Assembly (NCBI GenBank): GCA_963730165.1
Contig: CAVSQS010000002.1
Coordinates: 62,001 to 126,000 of the forward strand
Direction: 5' to 3'
Source: DASSQJ01 sp963730165
GTDB taxonomy: Bacteria > Actinomycetota > Actinomycetes > Actinomycetales > Dermatophilaceae
Length of the DNA stretch: 64,000 nucleotides
Of the stretch, positions 1-6,706 are shown piece by piece; positions within the stretch are counted from its first letter, which is position 1; every line of letters starts with the position of its first letter. The notes beneath the pieces were generated by a model. That model did no database searches. It was not told the DNA's origin and saw only the letters and a list, made by a program, of their open reading frames with translations. The position numbers and the translations under genes were made by a program.

Positions 1-302
1 GTCAGGCCCTGCCACGCGCCGGCGTGGATCTCGCGGAACCTCGGGTCGAGGGTCATCGCGACGCCGCACGCCCCGGCGACGCTCTCACCGGTGTCCCGCG
101 CCCGGCTGAGGTCGGAGCTGACGACGCGGCCCGGGTGGAGCGCCCGCAGGGCCGGCCCCACGGCGCGCGCCTGCTCGACGCCCCGCTCGGACAGACGGCT
201 GTCGAGCTGGCCCTGCCAGACACCGGCGGCGTTGTGCTCGGTCTCGCCGTGCCGCAGGATGACCAGGCGCCGCCGCGCGCCGTGGCCGGCGGGGGCGCTC
301 AC
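1..302 (-). CDS. Histidine phosphatase family protein (3' part missing)
   Basis: This is the N-terminal ~100 residues of a phosphoglycerate-mutase-like phosphatase; the C-terminus lies beyond position 1. Read from GTG at 302, the protein shows the family signature RHGET near residue 18, followed by the usual WQGQLDSRLSERG segment and later SSDLSRARDT. The RHGE histidine is the phospho-acceptor in this family. The start overlaps the rsfS stop by 4 bp (GTGA), so it is translationally coupled to rsfS. Position after rsfS/nadD is common in actinobacteria, where such proteins are often annotated as phosphoglycerate mutase. Substrate is not deducible, and metabolite, phospholipid or sugar-phosphate phosphatase are all possible. 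Confidence 0.9.
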   Translation of the reverse strand, partial: MSAPAGHGARRRLVILRHGETEHNAAGVWQGQLDSRLSERGVEQARAVGPALRALHPGRVVSSDLSRARDTGESVAGACGVAMTLDPRFREIHAGAWQGL

Positions 303-679
303 CGCCCGCCCTGCTCGGTGCCGACCGCGCCGAGCTCGAGCGGCGGGCAGTCCTTCCACAGGCGCTCGAGCTCGTAGTACGCGCGCTCCTCGTCGTGCTG
401 GACGTGGACGACGACGTCCCCGAAGTCGATGAGGACCCACCGGCCCTCGCGCTGGCCCTCCCGGCGCACCGGCTTCGCGCCGTGGTCGCGCAACACGTCC
501 TCGACCTCGTCGACGATCGACCCCACCTGGCGCTCGGACTCGGCCGAGACGATGACGAAGACGTCGGTGAGGGCCAGCTGGTCGGAGACGTCGATGCCGG
601 TGATCGTCGTGGCCAGCTTGTCGGCCGCGGCGCGTGCGGCGGCCCGGGCGAGCTCGACGGATCGTTCTGTGGCGGTCAC
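299..679 (-). CDS. rsfS: Ribosomal silencing factor RsfS
   Basis: This 126-residue protein of the RsfS/Iojap/DUF143 family binds ribosomal protein L14 on the 50S subunit and blocks subunit joining when nutrients are short. The family core is visible: the start of the domain (residues about 5-30), DVFVIVSA near 40, the EREGRWVLIDFGDVVVHV stretch, and a terminal EERAYYELERLW helix. GTG at 679 is chosen because GAGGAG lies just upstream at good spacing and the domain starts there. Its start codon overlaps the nadD stop (676-678), and its stop overlaps the next gene, giving a tight nadD-rsfS-phosphatase operon. Confidence 0.95.
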   Translation of the reverse strand: MTATERSVELARAAARAAADKLATTITGIDVSDQLALTDVFVIVSAESERQVGSIVDEVEDVLRDHGAKPVRREGQREGRWVLIDFGDVVVHVQHDEERAYYELERLWKDCPPLELGAVGTEQGGR

Positions 680-1245
680 GGTGCTCCTCGGTAGAGGTGG
701 TGCTTGGAGATGTACTGGACGACGCCGTCGGGCACGAGGTACCAGACCGGCTCGCCGGCCCGCACCCGCTCGCGGCAGTCGGTCGAGCTGATCGCCATGG
801 CGGGCACCTCCTGGAGGGTGACCCGCTCGGCCGGCAGCCCGAGCTCGGAGAGGACGTAGCCCGGCCGGGTCACCCCGACGAAGTGGGCGAGCCGCCACAG
901 CTCGTCGGAGTCCTTCCACGAGAGGATCTGGGCCAGGGCGTCGGCGCCGGTGATGAAGAACAGCTCGGCGCCCGGGCGCAGGGCGGCGATGTCGCGGAGG
1001 GTGTCGACGGTGTAGGTCGGCCCGCCCCGGTCGATGTCGGCGCGGGAGACGGTGAACCTCGGGTTGGACGCGGTCGCGATGACGGTCATGAGGTACCGGT
1101 GCTCCGCCGGCGAGACCTCACGGTGCTCCTTCTGCCACGGCTGCCCGGTGGGGACGAAGACGACCTCGTCGAGGTCGAGCAGGGACTGCACCTCCGACGC
1201 CGCGACGAGGTGCCCGTGGTGGACGGGGTCGAAGGTCCCGCCCAT
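676..1245 (-). CDS. nadD: Nicotinate-nucleotide adenylyltransferase NadD
   Basis: It makes deamido-NAD from nicotinate mononucleotide and ATP, the step before NAD synthetase. The nucleotidyltransferase motif GGTFDPVHHGH sits at the N-terminus (HxGH-type ATP site) and the second signature ISSTDCRERV is near residue 153, as expected. Length from ATG 1245 is 189 residues. The start is uncertain: this ATG leaves out most of the first beta strand (TRVGVM), which family members normally include. GTG at 1248 adds one residue only. A CTG at 1275, overlapping the upstream stop as CTGA, would restore the full strand. Next to rsfS as in most actinobacteria. Confidence 0.92.
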   Translation of the reverse strand: MGGTFDPVHHGHLVAASEVQSLLDLDEVVFVPTGQPWQKEHREVSPAEHRYLMTVIATASNPRFTVSRADIDRGGPTYTVDTLRDIAALRPGAELFFITGADALAQILSWKDSDELWRLAHFVGVTRPGYVLSELGLPAERVTLQEVPAMAISSTDCRERVRAGEPVWYLVPDGVVQYISKHHLYRGAP

Positions 1246-1271
1246 CACCCCGACCCGGGTCCGCGGATGGC

Positions 1272-1499
1272 TCAGTGGTGCCCCGGGTGCTCGGGCCAGT
1301 GCGGCTCGTCGTCGTCCGCCGGCTCGGCGTGGCCGGGCGGAGGCGCGTACTTGTGGTGGGAGCCGCGGAAGGACCACGTGACCCCGAGGAGGAAGGCGAA
1401 GAGGAGCAGGCCCATGACGCCGACGAGCCACGGCGGGATGGCGAGCTCGGACTGGGCGGCGGCGTCCTCCGCGGCGAGGAGGGCAGCAGTCGTCATCAT
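1272..1499 (-). CDS. Small single-pass membrane protein with His-rich tail
   Basis: I do not recognise a named family. The 75-residue product has a short polar N-terminus, one hydrophobic helix at about residues 21-43 (WLVGVMGLLLFAFLLGVTWSF) and a hydrophilic tail rich in His, Pro and acidic residues ending HPGHH. Small membrane proteins of this kind often precede nadD in Micrococcales (from memory). A TAGGCT hexamer sits 6 nt before the ATG, suggesting a leaderless transcript that would carry nadD, rsfS and the phosphatase. The His-rich tail could bind metal, which is inference only. Confidence 0.7.
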   Translation of the reverse strand: MMTTAALLAAEDAAAQSELAIPPWLVGVMGLLLFAFLLGVTWSFRGSHHKYAPPPGHAEPADDDEPHWPEHPGHH

Positions 1500-1505
1500 G
1501 CGGAC

Positions 1506-1511
1506 AGCCTA
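1506..1511 (-). promoter_or_regulatory. -10 hexamer of leaderless promoter (membrane protein-nadD-rsfS operon)
   Basis: TAGGCT on the minus strand, separated by 6 nt from the ATG at 1499. Matches the actinobacterial TANNNT pattern, and the expected transcription start falls on or next to the start codon. No convincing -35. Confidence 0.5.
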
Positions 1512-1532
1512 GCGCCCCGCCGTCCACGGATT

Positions 1533-1585
1533 TCGTCCACAGGGGTGTGCACGACGCGGCATCCCCGCACGGCTCCTGTGGACGA
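1533..1585. repeat. Inverted pair of DnaA-box-like 9-mers
   Basis: TCGTCCACAGG at 1533-1543 and its exact reverse complement CCTGTGGACGA at 1575-1585, 31 bp apart. The core TCGTCCACA differs by one base from the high-GC DnaA box TTGTCCACA. A related CGTCCACGG lies at 1521. Whether DnaA binds is untested. Confidence 0.45.
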
Positions 1586-1937
1586 CACGCCGCCCGCTCG
1601 GACGTGAGAAATCTGTTACCAGATGTGCTTGCGCGCCGGGGTTTTCGGAGAATAGAACTTTGTCGACGCCCTCACCGGAGACGGCACTGCAGAGCCGGAT
1701 CCGGCGGGGGTGGGTCGTACGGATAACGACACGAAGCCCTCACCGGTCCCTGCCCGGCGAGGCCGGTCGGGCCCTCGGGTCCGTCCGCCGCGCGCGACGG
1801 CGTGGGTGTCGCGGCCGACGACCGGTGTCGAAGTCCGTCCCGGGGCACCGGGACGGCGCCATCGTCGCATGGCAGGCCCTGGCGGCGTCCGCCGCGGGGA
1901 CCGACCGGCAGCAGCGCCGGCGGCTCGTCCGCCGGCC

Positions 1938-1969
1938 GAGGGCCCCCGAACTCATACTCGGGGGCCCTC
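1938..1969. terminator. Strong 12-bp hairpin, no upstream gene
   Basis: GAGGGCCCCCGA, an 8-nt loop (ACTCATAC), then the perfect complement TCGGGGGCCCTC. There is no T-tract, as usual for GC-rich intrinsic terminators. It lies within the intergenic region with no recognised gene feeding into it, so it may end an unannotated small RNA or insulate the glycosyltransferase promoter. Confidence 0.55.
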
Positions 1970-2053
1970 CGCCGTCGCGGTCCCCGCGGTGACACCGCCC
2001 CCCACGCACAGGCGCCCCACAGCACGACCCGGACACGGGCACAGTCGGCGACC

Positions 2054-2059
2054 TACCCT
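2054..2059 (+). promoter_or_regulatory. -10 hexamer of leaderless promoter (glycosyltransferase)
   Basis: TACCCT followed by 7 nt and the ATG at 2067. No ribosome binding site precedes that ATG, which fits a leaderless mRNA. Confidence 0.5.
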
Positions 2060-2066
2060 TGATGGC

Positions 2067-3161
2067 ATGCCCTCCACGCCCGTCGACCTCACCGTCGTGG
2101 TCCCGATGTACAACGAGCAGGACGTGCTGCCCCTGTTCGTCGAGCGGCTGCGGCCGGTCGCAGAGGGGTGGGGGGTCACCTACGAGGTCCTCTGCGTCGA
2201 CGACGGCTCCAGCGACGCCACCCCGGTGCTGCTCCAGCGGCTGCGCCGCGAGTGGCCCGAGGTGCGGGTCGTGCGGCTGCGCGCCAACTCCGGGCACCAG
2301 GCGGCCATCTCGGCCGGCCTGGCCCGGGCCCGCGGCGAACACGTCGTGACGATCGACGCCGACCTGCAGGACCCGCCCGAGGTCATCGGCGAGATGCTCG
2401 CCGTCGCCCACGAGGAGGGGGTCGACGTCGTCTACGGCGTCCGGGAGGACCGCAGCTCCGACAGCGCGTTCAAGCGCGTCTCCGCGCGGCTGTTCTACCG
2501 CTCCATCCGGGCGATGTCCGACGTCGACGCCCGGGTGGATGCCGGGGACTTCCGGATGATGTCGCGCGCCACCGTCGACGCCGTCAACGCCCTGCCGGAG
2601 CAGGGCCGGGTGCTGCGCTTCGTCGTCCCGTCACTCGGCTTCCCCAGCGCCTCGGTCGGGTACCGGCGCGAGCCACGCGCGGCGGGTCAGTCGAAGTACC
2701 CGTTCGCGCGGATGGTCCGCCTCTCGGTCGACAGCGTCACCGGCTTCTCCATCGCCCCGCTTCGCTTCGCCACGTGGCTCGGCCTCCTCGGCGGTCTCGC
2801 CGCGCTCGGGGTGCTCGTCTGGGCGGTCGTCATGATGCTGCTCGGCCGCACCCTCCCCGGCTGGACCTCGACGGTCGTCGTCGTGGCGTTCGTCGGCGCC
2901 GTCCAGCTGCTCGCCGTCGGCATCCTCGGCGAGTACGTCGGACGCACCTACACGGCCCTGCAGGGCCGGCCCACCTACCACGTCGCGCACGACAGCCTCT
3001 TCGGCTCGCGGGGCGCCCCCCAGGCCGAGGTCGTCCCGGCCGAGTGGGAGCGGCCGGCCACGACCGGGACCACTCCGCCCCCGGACGCGGCCGCCGAGGG
3101 TTCGTCCACACCCGCCGACGGTGCGGACGACGCGGAGCCCGGGCTTCAGACCCGGATCTGA
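2067..3161 (+). CDS. GT2 family glycosyltransferase with two C-terminal membrane helices
   Basis: The 364-residue protein resembles the DPM1/GtrB/ArnC group, which transfer a sugar from a nucleotide donor to a polyprenyl phosphate on the inner face of the membrane. The GT-A fold is at residues 7-225, with VVVPMYNEQD near 10-19, the DDGS donor-site motif at 45-48 and the metal-binding DADLQDPPE at 97-105. Two hydrophobic helices follow at about 231-262 and 268-293, then an Ala/Glu/Thr-rich tail. ATG 2067 is chosen because the domain begins there and a TACCCT element sits 7 nt upstream. Its 3' end overlaps proA, on the other strand, by 16 bp. The sugar and acceptor are unknown. Confidence 0.9.
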   Translation: MPSTPVDLTVVVPMYNEQDVLPLFVERLRPVAEGWGVTYEVLCVDDGSSDATPVLLQRLRREWPEVRVVRLRANSGHQAAISAGLARARGEHVVTIDADLQDPPEVIGEMLAVAHEEGVDVVYGVREDRSSDSAFKRVSARLFYRSIRAMSDVDARVDAGDFRMMSRATVDAVNALPEQGRVLRFVVPSLGFPSASVGYRREPRAAGQSKYPFARMVRLSVDSVTGFSIAPLRFATWLGLLGGLAALGVLVWAVVMMLLGRTLPGWTSTVVVVAFVGAVQLLAVGILGEYVGRTYTALQGRPTYHVAHDSLFGSRGAPQAEVVPAEWERPATTGTTPPPDAAAEGSSTPADGADDAEPGLQTRI

Positions 3162-4438
3162 CCGTCGCCCTCGACGACCCACTTCGTCGTCGTCAGCTCG
3201 GGCAGCGCCATCGGCCCGCGGGCGTGCAGCTTCTGGGTCGAGATGCCGATCTCGGCGCCGAAGCCGAACTCGCCGCCATCGGTGAAGCGCGTGCTCGCGT
3301 TGACCATCACGGCCGCCGCGTCGACCTCGGCGGTGAAGCGGCGGGCGGCCGCGCGGTCCTCGGTGACGACGGCCTCGGTGTGACCCGAGCCGTATCGCCG
3401 GATGTGCGCGAGGGCGGCGTCGAGGTCATCGACGACGCCGACCGACATCTCGAGCCCGTGGAACTCGGTGGCGAAGTCCTCCTCGGTCGCCGTGTCGTGG
3501 GCGACCCCGGCGGCCTCGGCCCGGATGCCCGCCCGGTCGTCGGTGTGGAGGACCACACCCTCGGCGGCCAGCGCCGCGAGGGCCTTGGGGAGGAAGGCGT
3601 CGGCGACGTCGCGGTGGACCAGCAGTGACTCGGCCGCGTTGCAGACGCTGGGGCGGTGGGTCTTGGAGTTGACGGTGATGGCGAGTGCCTTCTCGAGGTC
3701 GGCCCCTGCGTCGACGTACACGTGGCAGTTGCCGACCCCCGTCTCGATCACCGGCACGGTGGACCCGAGGACGACGGCCTGGATGAGGTCCGCTCCCCCG
3801 CGCGGGATGAGCAGGTCGACCAGCCCTCGGGCGGTCATCAGGGCACCGACGACCCCGTGGCCACCCTCGAGCAGGCTCACCGCGTCGGCCGGCAGCCCCC
3901 GCTCCTCGAGCCCGCGCCGGAGCACCGCGACGGTGGCGCGGTTGGTGTCGGCAGCGGCGCTGCCGCCGCGGAGGATCACCGCGTTGCCCGACTTCAGCCC
4001 CAGCCCGGCGGCATCCACGGTGACGTTGGGGCGCGCCTCGTAGATCATCCCGACGACGCCCATCGGCACTCGGACCTGCCGGATCTGCAGGCCGTTGGGC
4101 AGGGTCGACCCACGGACCACCTCGCCGACCGGGTCGGGCAGCCCGGCGATGTCGCGCAGCGCCTCGGCCACCGCCGCGACCCGCGGCGCGTCGAGACGGA
4201 GACGGTCCTGGAGGCTCTCGGGCATCCCCTGCGCGCGTCCTCGCTCGAGGTCGCGCGCGTTCGCCGCGACGATCTCGTCGGTGGCGGCGACCAGCCCGTC
4301 GGCGAGGTGGCGCAGGGCGGCGTCCTTGTCGGCGCGGGAGAGCAGGGCCAGGCGACGCGAGGCGGTGCGGGCGGCCCCGGCGACGACACGGACCTGCTCG
4401 ACGTCGGCGTCGGACGTGCCGGTGGGTCGGTCGGACAT
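3146..4438 (-). CDS. proA: Glutamate-5-semialdehyde dehydrogenase (gamma-glutamyl phosphate reductase)
   Basis: Second enzyme of proline synthesis, reducing glutamyl-5-phosphate with NADPH. The 430-residue aldehyde-dehydrogenase-fold protein shows MGVVGMIYEARPNVT, the cofactor region LKSGNAVILRGG, the catalytic cysteine in HRPSVCNAAE and the C-terminal FTDGGEFGFGAEIGIST signature. ATG at 4438 (MSDRPTG) is preferred over an upstream in-frame start because TACGCT lies 6 nt before it and family proteins begin near there. proB is 3.2 kb away on the same strand, separated by other genes. The 3' end overlaps the convergent glycosyltransferase by 16 bp. Confidence 0.97.
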   Translation of the reverse strand: MSDRPTGTSDADVEQVRVVAGAARTASRRLALLSRADKDAALRHLADGLVAATDEIVAANARDLERGRAQGMPESLQDRLRLDAPRVAAVAEALRDIAGLPDPVGEVVRGSTLPNGLQIRQVRVPMGVVGMIYEARPNVTVDAAGLGLKSGNAVILRGGSAAADTNRATVAVLRRGLEERGLPADAVSLLEGGHGVVGALMTARGLVDLLIPRGGADLIQAVVLGSTVPVIETGVGNCHVYVDAGADLEKALAITVNSKTHRPSVCNAAESLLVHRDVADAFLPKALAALAAEGVVLHTDDRAGIRAEAAGVAHDTATEEDFATEFHGLEMSVGVVDDLDAALAHIRRYGSGHTEAVVTEDRAAARRFTAEVDAAAVMVNASTRFTDGGEFGFGAEIGISTQKLHARGPMALPELTTTKWVVEGDGQIRV

Positions 4439-4444
4439 GTCCCA

Positions 4445-4450
4445 AGCGTA
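4445..4450 (-). promoter_or_regulatory. -10 hexamer of leaderless promoter (proA)
   Basis: TACGCT on the minus strand, 6 nt before the proA ATG. The diverging pdxY GTG at 4497 has a weaker GAGGAT at 4485-4490, also 6 nt upstream. Confidence 0.5.
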
Positions 4451-4496
4451 GGCGGAGGAGGCCGCGGGTGCCGTACCCCGGTGCGAGGATGGACCG

Positions 4497-5351
4497 GTGA
4501 CGACGATCCTCTCCATCCAGTCCTCGGTGGCCTACGGCCACGTCGGCAACTCGGCCGCGGTGTTCCCCCTCCAGCGCCTGGGCGTCGAGGTGTGGCCGGT
4601 GCACACGGTGCACTTCTCCAACCACACCGGCTACGGGGCGTGGCGCGGCCCGCTCATGGCCCCCGAGGACGTGCGCGAGGTCGTCACCGGCGTGGAGGAG
4701 CGCGAGGCCCTCGGCGAGGTCGACGCCGTCCTGTCCGGCTACCAGGGAGGGGAGCAGATCGGCGAGGTGATCCTCGACGCCGTCACCCGGACCAAGGCGG
4801 CCAACCCGGAGGCGATCTACGCCTGCGACCCGGTGATGGGCAACGCGACGTCGGGGTGCTTCGTCCACCCCGCCATCCCGGTGCTGCTGCGCGAGCGCAT
4901 CGTGCCGCGGGCCGACCTGATCACCCCCAACCAGTTCGAGCTCGGCTTCCTCACCGAGACCGAGCCGGGCGACCTGGAGTCCACGCTGTCGTCGGTCGAC
5001 GCCGCCCGGGCCATGGGGCCGTCCACGGTGCTCGTCACCAGCGTGCTGCGGCCGGACCGGCCGGCTGACACCGTCGAGATGCTCGCGGTGCACGGCGACG
5101 GCGCGTGGCTCGTGCAGACCCCGCACCTCCCCCTCAAGGCCAACGGCTCCGGCGACGTCACCGCCGCCCTCTTCACGGCGCACCTGCTGGAGACGCGCGA
5201 TGCGGGGGTCGCGCTCGCGCGCACCGCCTCGAGCGTCTTCGACCTGCTCCGGCGCACCCTCGACTCCGGCCGGCGCGAGCTCCAGCTCGTCCAGAGCCAG
5301 GAGGAGATCGCCGACCCGCGGATGCAGTTCACCGTCGAGCGGGTCCGCTGA
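4497..5351 (+). CDS. pdxY: Pyridoxal kinase PdxY
   Basis: Phosphorylates pyridoxal (vitamin B6 salvage) using ATP. The 284-residue ribokinase-fold protein carries the PdxK/PdxY hallmarks: N-terminal SIQSSVAYGHVGNSAAVFPLQ, the HFSNHTGYG substrate segment, LSGYQG, DPVMG near 112 and the anion-hole/catalytic segment LKANGSGDVTAA near the C-terminus (Asp as base). Start is GTG 4497, where homology begins. It diverges from proA. It probably supplies PLP for aminotransferases generally rather than a neighbour. Confidence 0.95.
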   Translation: MTTILSIQSSVAYGHVGNSAAVFPLQRLGVEVWPVHTVHFSNHTGYGAWRGPLMAPEDVREVVTGVEEREALGEVDAVLSGYQGGEQIGEVILDAVTRTKAANPEAIYACDPVMGNATSGCFVHPAIPVLLRERIVPRADLITPNQFELGFLTETEPGDLESTLSSVDAARAMGPSTVLVTSVLRPDRPADTVEMLAVHGDGAWLVQTPHLPLKANGSGDVTAALFTAHLLETRDAGVALARTASSVFDLLRRTLDSGRRELQLVQSQEEIADPRMQFTVERVR

Positions 5352-5372
5352 CGCCCGGGCACCCCGAGCGGG

Positions 5373-5441
5373 TCAGCCCTTCAGCTCCACCCCGATGACG
5401 ACGAGGTCGACGTCGGAGGGGTTCCACAGCTTGTGGGGCGG
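5373..5441 (-). pseudogene. Remnant: C-terminal end of a cupin-domain protein
   Basis: Only 22 codons remain, reading PPHKLWNPSDVDLVVIGVELKG then stop. This matches the last beta strands of small cupins (PxHxxWNP...LVVxGV). Upstream in this frame the match stops at the end of the TetR remnant. It is part of a decayed cluster on the minus strand. Confidence 0.6.
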
Positions 5442-5452
5442 TGCGGCGGCGC

Positions 5453-5581
5453 TCAGGACGTGGCACCGGGTCCGACGACGAGCGAGTCGACGAGGAAGGC
5501 GACGCTGGTGTCGAGATCGCGCGAGAGCCCGACTCCGCCCGAAGCCTCGAGGGTCACGAAGCCGCGCACCGCCGAGAGCAG
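5453..5581 (-). pseudogene. Remnant: C-terminal part of a TetR-family regulator
   Basis: About 42 residues, LLSAVRGFVTLEASGGVGL and the following Asp/Ser-rich helix, resemble the end of TetR proteins with a WHG-type ligand domain (the pattern RGFVxLEAxGGxGL). The DNA-binding helix-turn-helix is absent. It is joined directly, in another frame, to the alpha/beta hydrolase remnant, which indicates a deletion between the two former genes. Confidence 0.6.
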
Positions 5582-6090
5582 GCCCGGGCCACGTCGACGA
5601 CCGCCGGACCGACGAGGTCGGGACGCTGGGCGCGCGGGTAGTGGTCGGCCTCCGGGACCATCAGGACCTCCCCGTCCAGCCGCTGCGCGATCCACTGCGC
5701 CTCGACGGCGGGATCGGGGACGTCGGGGGCCGGCGAACCCATGGCGACCAGGGTCGGCGTCCGCACCTCACCCGGGCACGCTTCCACGGGGTCGTGGTCC
5801 AGGGTGCGCGCCGGCGTGGCGAACGCCGCGGCGTGGCCGGGACGCCTCAGGGAGGCGCTGACCTCGGCGAGGTGGGCGGCGAGGTCCTCGGCCGTCTCCA
5901 CGTCGCCGTACGCGCCGAAGCCGACGTCGCCGTCACAGTGCCCGCGCAGGTCGACGGACACGGCGGTGAACCCGGCCGCCACGACCTCAGGCACGAGGAA
6001 GCGGTCCGTGGACCCGCAGCCCACCCGGGCCGGGGACCATCACGACGAGCGGGCCCCTCCCCGGACTCCTCGGCACCCACGCCGCCCCCG
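5582..6090 (-). pseudogene. Broken alpha/beta hydrolase gene
   Basis: The main frame reads STDRFLVPEVVAAGF, VSVDLRGHCDGDVGFGAYGDVETAEDLAAHL, then skips to the C-terminal half (PTLVAMG, WIAQRLDGEVLMVPEADHYP with the catalytic-His position). The central nucleophile elbow GxSxG is missing, which indicates an internal deletion near 5870. The oxyanion strand LVVMVPGPG is found only in another frame at about 6030-6050, so there is also a frameshift near 6015-6025. The product cannot be active. The original neighbour was probably the TetR regulator now reduced to a stub. Confidence 0.7.
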
Positions 6091-6147
6091 ACGGCCTGGA
6101 CGGATTCTGGACCTGCCGGAGCCACCCTGAGGGTGGAGGTGGTTCCC

Positions 6148-6675
6148 ATGACACAGACCGTCACAGCATCACCCGATGTCGTCACCAGGACCAGGAGGCC
6201 CTCCCGCTGGCGCTGGGTCGCGGTCGTGGCCGCCGTCGTGGCGGCCGCACTCCTCGGCGTTCTCGGAGGGAGGATGGTGTTCGCCCCCGAGACGGTCCCC
6301 GACGAGGTCCAGACCCTCATCGACGAGTACACCGCCGCGTGGGATGCCGGCGACGGCGACGCGGCAGTCGCGCTCATGACCGCGGACGGCGTGCACTACA
6401 GCGGTGGTGCGCAGAACGGCAAGGAGGCGGCCGACGAGGGCGCCCTCGGGCTCGCCGCGTTCATCGACCGCATGGAGTTCGCGACGTTCGAGCCCGCCTC
6501 GATCGCCGTGGCGACGCACGACGGACCGCCCTACGAGGTGGCCCGGATCATCCACGTCGGGCAGCAGAACTCGACCGACTCCTTCGAGGCCGTCGAGGTC
6601 TTCCTCATCGTCCGTGACGCCGACGGCGCCCTGAGGATCCAGACCCACAGCAGCCAGATCGTCGGGATCGAGTGA
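6148..6675 (+). CDS. Membrane-anchored NTF2/SnoaL-like protein
   Basis: 175 residues: a short basic cytoplasmic start, one membrane helix at about 22-42 and an extracellular domain beginning VQTLIDEYTAAWDAGDGDAAVALM, which is the typical first helix of the SnoaL/NTF2-like fold, followed by the curved-sheet pattern to the end. Function cannot be assigned: this fold covers isomerases, small-molecule binding and immunity roles. ATG 6148 has a GAGGGTGGAGG stretch about 9 nt upstream. It faces the hydrolase remnant and is convergent with the amidohydrolase. Confidence 0.75.
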   Translation: MTQTVTASPDVVTRTRRPSRWRWVAVVAAVVAAALLGVLGGRMVFAPETVPDEVQTLIDEYTAAWDAGDGDAAVALMTADGVHYSGGAQNGKEAADEGALGLAAFIDRMEFATFEPASIAVATHDGPPYEVARIIHVGQQNSTDSFEAVEVFLIVRDADGALRIQTHSSQIVGIE

Positions 6676-6706
6676 CCAACCGCCTCCACCCCACCCGGCG
6701 ACCCGG

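Larger units (their letters stand above)
1500..2066. other. Non-coding intergenic region between divergent genes
   Basis: About 570 bp separating a minus-strand and a plus-strand gene. No open frame here has a recognisable domain. It contains an 11-bp inverted repeat resembling DnaA boxes (1533-1585), a patch with lower GC around 1605-1665, a strong 12-bp hairpin (1938-1969) and the glycosyltransferase -10 element. The hairpin has no gene before it on the plus strand, so an undetected small RNA between about 1650 and 1970 is possible. Confidence 0.6.

Noticed and set aside
1710..2066. Upstream extension of the glycosyltransferase by 119 codons
   Set aside because: The extension is Arg/Pro-rich without homology, includes the 1938-1969 hairpin and the -10 box, and the domain begins at 2067.
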